Below are positions 5,595-7,918 of a DNA stretch of 7,918 nucleotides, piece after piece. Numbering within the stretch: the stretch's first letter is position 1; every line of letters begins with the position of its first letter. The translations under genes were made by a program, and so were the position numbers. This DNA comes from an uncultured Collinsella sp. (lineage in GTDB: Bacteria; Actinomycetota; Coriobacteriia; Coriobacteriales; Coriobacteriaceae), in the NCBI GenBank assembly GCA_900761995.1, contig CAAFEY010000052.1, positions 1-7,918 of the forward strand, in the 5' to 3' direction. Below the pieces are notes generated by a model. That model worked only from the letters and a program-made list of their open reading frames with translations. It was not told where the DNA came from and ran no database searches.

Positions 5595-6698
5595 ATGAGC
5601 GACAGCAAGCATGTGACGTACGAGGACGCCGGCGTCGATACCGCCGAGGGCGGCCGCGCCGTCGACGCGATTAAGCAAATGGTCAAGGACACCAATCGCC
5701 CCGAGGTTATCGGCGGCATCGGTGGCTTTGGTGGCCTGTTCTCGGCCGCCGCGCTTAAGGATATGGAAGACCCGATCCTGATCAGCGGTACCGACGGCGT
5801 GGGCACCAAGCTCGTGCTCGCCCAGATCATGGACCGTCACGAGACGGTGGGCCAGGATCTGGTCGCTATGTGCGTCAACGACATTTTGGCTTCGGGCGCC
5901 GAGCCGCTGTTCTTCCTGGACTACGTCGCCATTGGTCACATCGAGGCCGGGCACATGGCAAAGATCATCAAGGGTGTGGCCGACGGCTGCAAGCTCGCGG
6001 GCTGCGCGCTCGTGGGCGGCGAGATGGCCGAGCACCCGGGCGTCATGGCTCCGGCCGACTACGACCTCGCCGGCTTTACCGTGGGCGTCGTCGACCGTCC
6101 CAAGATGCTCGACCCCGCAAACGTCCGCCCCGGCGACGTGATCCTGGGCCTGCCTTCCACCGGCGTGCACTCCAACGGCTACTCGCTCGTGCGCAAGGTC
6201 ATCGGCGTCGACGGCATCAAGCCGGGCACGCCCGAGGCCGCCGCTAAGGCCGAGGAGCTGAGCCGTCCGCTCGAGGAGCTCGGTGGCGCTTCGCTGGCTG
6301 ACGCCCTGCTGGCCCCCACGCGCATTTATGTGAAGCCGATTCTTGAGCTGCTGCGCGGCGGCGCCAACGTGCATGCTATCGCCCACATCACCGGCGGCGG
6401 TATTACCGAGAACCTCAACCGCGCGCTCGCCGACGACGTTGACGCCGTGGTCACCCGCAACGGCGCCGAGATGGGTTGGGACGTTCCTCCCGTCATCACC
6501 TACGTGTCGCGCCAGGCCGAGCTCGCCCCCAACGAGGCATGCAAGACCTTCAACATGGGCGTTGGCCTGTGCCTGATCGTCGCCCCCGAGGACGAGGCCG
6601 CGGTTACCGAGGCCCTGGTCGCGCTGGGCGAGAAGCCGTTCCGCGTGGGCGAGTGCGTCGAGGGTTCCGGTAAGGTCGTGTACTCCGATGAGCGCTAA
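5595..6698 (+). CDS. purM: PurM, phosphoribosylformylglycinamidine cyclo-ligase (AIR synthetase)
   Basis: PurM closes the imidazole ring, turning FGAM and ATP into AIR, step 5 of purine synthesis. It works in the cytosol, as a homodimer in this family. The 367 residues include VTYEDAGVD (7-15), GIGGFGGLF (41-49), the nucleotide-site segment SGTDGVGTKL (64-73), GQDLVAMCVNDI (86-97), GAEPLFFLDY (101-110), GGEMAEHPGVM (141-151), STGVHSNGYSLVR (188-200) and HITGGGITENL (264-274). All core motifs are intact. It is about 20 residues longer than E. coli PurM (345), mostly in a loop near 205-230. The ATG at 5595 has an AGAGGAAGG ribosome site 5 nt upstream. The gene sits 157 bases after purF and overlaps purN by 11 bases. 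Confidence 0.97.
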   Translation: MSDSKHVTYEDAGVDTAEGGRAVDAIKQMVKDTNRPEVIGGIGGFGGLFSAAALKDMEDPILISGTDGVGTKLVLAQIMDRHETVGQDLVAMCVNDILASGAEPLFFLDYVAIGHIEAGHMAKIIKGVADGCKLAGCALVGGEMAEHPGVMAPADYDLAGFTVGVVDRPKMLDPANVRPGDVILGLPSTGVHSNGYSLVRKVIGVDGIKPGTPEAAAKAEELSRPLEELGGASLADALLAPTRIYVKPILELLRGGANVHAIAHITGGGITENLNRALADDVDAVVTRNGAEMGWDVPPVITYVSRQAELAPNEACKTFNMGVGLCLIVAPEDEAAVTEALVALGEKPFRVGECVEGSGKVVYSDER

Positions 6699-7389
6699 CG
6701 AGCAGATGGCTGCCGCCGAGGGCCTGGACTTTGTGCCCTATACCCGTCCGACCGCCACCGATACGGCCGAGCCGCTTAAGATCGGTGTGCTCATCAGCGG
6801 CTCCGGCACCAATCTGCAAGCGCTGATCGACCTAATCGCCGCCGGCAAGCTCAACGCTTCGATTGAGCTTGTGGTGTCGAGCCGTCCTTCGGCTAAGGGT
6901 TTGCAGCGCGCTGAGCGCGCGGGCATCCAGACGCTCACGCTGTCCAAGGATGTCTATGCCGACCCCATCGCCGCCGACGAGATCATCGCGCACGAGCTGC
7001 TCGAGCGCGGCTGCGAGTATGTGGTCATGGCCGGCTACATGCGCATGGTGCACACACCGCTGCTGGCGGCGTTTCCCAACCGCGTGGTCAACCTGCATCC
7101 GGCGCTGCTGCCGAGCTTTACCGGTGCGCATGCGATTGACGATGCCTTTGCGCGCGGCGTCAAGGTAACTGGCGTGACTGTGCATTTTGCCAACGAGGTC
7201 TACGACAACGGTCCCATCATCGCCCAGCGTGCGCTGGCTGTTGAGGAGGGCTGGGATGTCGACACGCTCGAGGAGCACATCCACGCGATTGAGCACGTGC
7301 TGTATCCCGAGGTCGTGCAAATGCTCGCCGACGGCCGCGTCCACGTGCTGGAGAGCGGCAAGGTCGCAATTGACGCGCCTCGCGGCTAG
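6688..7389 (+). CDS. purN: PurN, phosphoribosylglycinamide formyltransferase
   Basis: PurN transfers a formyl group from 10-formyltetrahydrofolate to GAR, step 3 of purine synthesis. Of 233 residues, the conserved domain begins near 31 with KIGVLISGSGTNLQALI, the GAR phosphate site. AGYMRMV follows near 115. The catalytic residues are Asn135 and His137 in NLHPALLPSF and Asp173 in VYDNGPII, matching E. coli Asn106, His108 and Asp144. About 29 residues precede the usual family start. The only other early Met is Met7, so the extension appears genuine. The ATG at 6688 lies inside the end of purM (ATGAGCGCTAA covers both start and stop), and no strong ribosome site is seen, which suggests translational coupling. 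The operon terminator follows 32 bases after the stop. Confidence 0.96.
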   Translation: MSANEQMAAAEGLDFVPYTRPTATDTAEPLKIGVLISGSGTNLQALIDLIAAGKLNASIELVVSSRPSAKGLQRAERAGIQTLTLSKDVYADPIAADEIIAHELLERGCEYVVMAGYMRMVHTPLLAAFPNRVVNLHPALLPSFTGAHAIDDAFARGVKVTGVTVHFANEVYDNGPIIAQRALAVEEGWDVDTLEEHIHAIEHVLYPEVVQMLADGRVHVLESGKVAIDAPRG

Positions 7390-7421
7390 CGGTGCACAGT
7401 ACAATTTAGTTGAGTGGTCAG

Positions 7422-7464
7422 GGTGGTCATTGGCGCCAAGGCGCGCGTGGCCACCTTTTGTTTT
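7422..7464 (+). terminator. intrinsic terminator of the purF-purM-purN operon
   Basis: A GC-rich hairpin spans 7422-7455. The outer arms GGTGGTCAT and GTGGCCACC pair over nine positions with two G-T wobbles. After a two-base mismatch an inner GCGC/GCGC stem closes on a CAAG loop. TTTTGTTTT (7456-7464) follows directly, the classic Rho-independent layout. Confidence 0.9.
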
Positions 7465-7467
7465 GGG

Positions 7468-7523
7468 TAGTCACCTGCGACGTTCTTGAATGACTAGTCG
7501 TTTAAGAACGTCGCAGGTGACTA
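7468..7523. repeat. 56-bp near-perfect palindrome upstream of the PTS gene
   Basis: The arms 7468-7487 and 7504-7523 are exact 20-base complements, containing CACCTGCGACGTTCTT and its complement. The 16-base centre (7488-7503) can pair further through A-T and G-T pairs down to a CTAG tip, giving a hairpin of about 26 bp. It lies 4 bases after the purN terminator T-run and 6 bases before the EIIA ribosome site. It has no T-run of its own. It could be an operator, an mRNA-stabilising 5' hairpin or a mobile palindromic repeat; the sequence alone does not decide. Confidence 0.7.
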
Positions 7524-7541
7524 GGTGAGAGAGGTGAGCGC

Positions 7542-7918
7542 ATGGCGGATAACGAAGCGCTGTTTACGCCTGAGCTGGTGTTTTTTGATTGGGAGTGTGC
7601 GACGCCGGGTGAGGTGTTTGCGCAGCTCGAGAGTGAGCTTGCTCCGCGCGGCTACATTGCCGACGGTTGGCTCGACGCCGTTCGCACGCGCGAGGATGCC
7701 TATCCCACGGGTCTTGCCATGCCGGCGGCAAACATTGCCATTCCGCATACCGATCCGGGGTTTGTGGCCAAGCCCTATATCGCGGTGGTGAAGCCCGCCG
7801 CGCCCGTGACATTTAACGCTATGGCTGGCATGGGCGCTCCGGTGCCGGCGCAGATCGTCATCAATCTGGGCATCGCCGAGCCGGGCGGCCAGGTCGAGGC
7901 CCTGCAGGCGCTCATGAA
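7542..7918 (+). CDS. PTS EIIA component, fructose/galactitol type (5' part, runs off window)
   Basis: The reading frame stays open from the ATG at 7542 to the window edge, giving 125 residues with no stop. It matches the PTS EIIA type-2 (fructose/mannitol) domain, which takes phosphate from HPr and passes it to the EIIB of a sugar transporter. The segment YPTGLAMPAANIAIPHTD (about 54-71) includes the phosphorylated His69. KPYIAVVKPAAPVTFNAM near 77 and a VINLGIAEP strand near 106 follow. The YPTGL and PHTD wording is typical of the galactitol GatA-like subgroup, so galactitol or a related polyol is a fair guess for the substrate. The EIIB and EIIC partners would be expected to the right, outside the window. 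AGGTGA (7532-7537) is a good ribosome site 4 nt before the ATG. The gene follows a terminator and a long palindrome and is therefore probably a separate transcription unit. Confidence 0.88.
   Translation, partial: MADNEALFTPELVFFDWECATPGEVFAQLESELAPRGYIADGWLDAVRTREDAYPTGLAMPAANIAIPHTDPGFVAKPYIAVVKPAAPVTFNAMAGMGAPVPAQIVINLGIAEPGGQVEALQALM

Noticed and set aside
5465..5674. Short open frame across the purF-purM spacer
   Set aside because: It starts within a hairpin arm, overlaps the start of purM in another frame, and ends in an Arg-rich run typical of out-of-frame GC-rich DNA.
5538..6386. 282-codon open frame antisense to purM
   Set aside because: It overlaps the conserved purM core and runs out into the hairpin spacer. 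No recognisable protein family is visible.
7370..7405. TTGACG and TACAAT as a promoter at the end of purN
   Set aside because: The two hexamers are 24 bp apart, too far for a standard promoter, and the purN terminator lies directly downstream.

Overview
The window looks like chromosomal DNA from a GC-rich Gram-positive actinobacterium of the Coriobacteriia, most probably Collinsella or a near relative. This placement is inferred from three things: high GC, Shine-Dalgarno sequences before most genes, and the mix of a [4Fe-4S]-type PurF, a class B sortase and a galactitol-type PTS IIA protein. No rRNA or marker gene is present to confirm it.

Layout. 1-156 is a leader with a possible promoter for purE. 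157-2139 holds three rightward genes: purE (N5-CAIR mutase), a class B sortase with a long cytosolic N-terminus, and a small MoaE-like protein that lacks the usual catalytic residues. A strong bidirectional terminator (2170-2215) separates this block from a leftward gene at 2230-3459, which encodes a multi-pass membrane protein whose C-terminal half belongs to the CmpB / 'putative ABC-transporter type IV' family. The 307-base divergent region 3460-3766 contains a near-consensus leftward promoter, two tandem copies of a 16-bp dyad set 21 bp apart, and a probable rightward promoter for purF. 3767-7389 is a purF-purM-purN operon closed by an intrinsic terminator (7422-7464). A 56-bp near-perfect palindrome follows, and then the start of a PTS EIIA gene that runs off the right edge.

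How the genes work together. PurF (step 1), PurN (step 3), PurM (step 5) and PurE (step 6) are four enzymes of de novo IMP synthesis. purM and purN overlap by 11 bases and are probably translationally coupled. purF and purM are 157 bases apart with three hairpins between them. The sortase, the MoaE-like protein and the membrane protein have no evident role in purine synthesis and appear to interrupt an otherwise purine-centred locus.

The most notable non-genic signals are: (i) the tandem dyad operator-like repeat at 3531-3575; (ii) two intergenic hairpins with unrelated stems but a shared GGGACRGG loop (1665-1701 and 5435-5477), which look like members of a dispersed palindromic repeat family; and (iii) the long palindrome in front of the PTS gene. 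I saw no CRISPR array, no tRNA or rRNA, and no clear novel multi-gene system. The unusual content lies in regulatory or repeat elements and in one divergent MoaE homologue.
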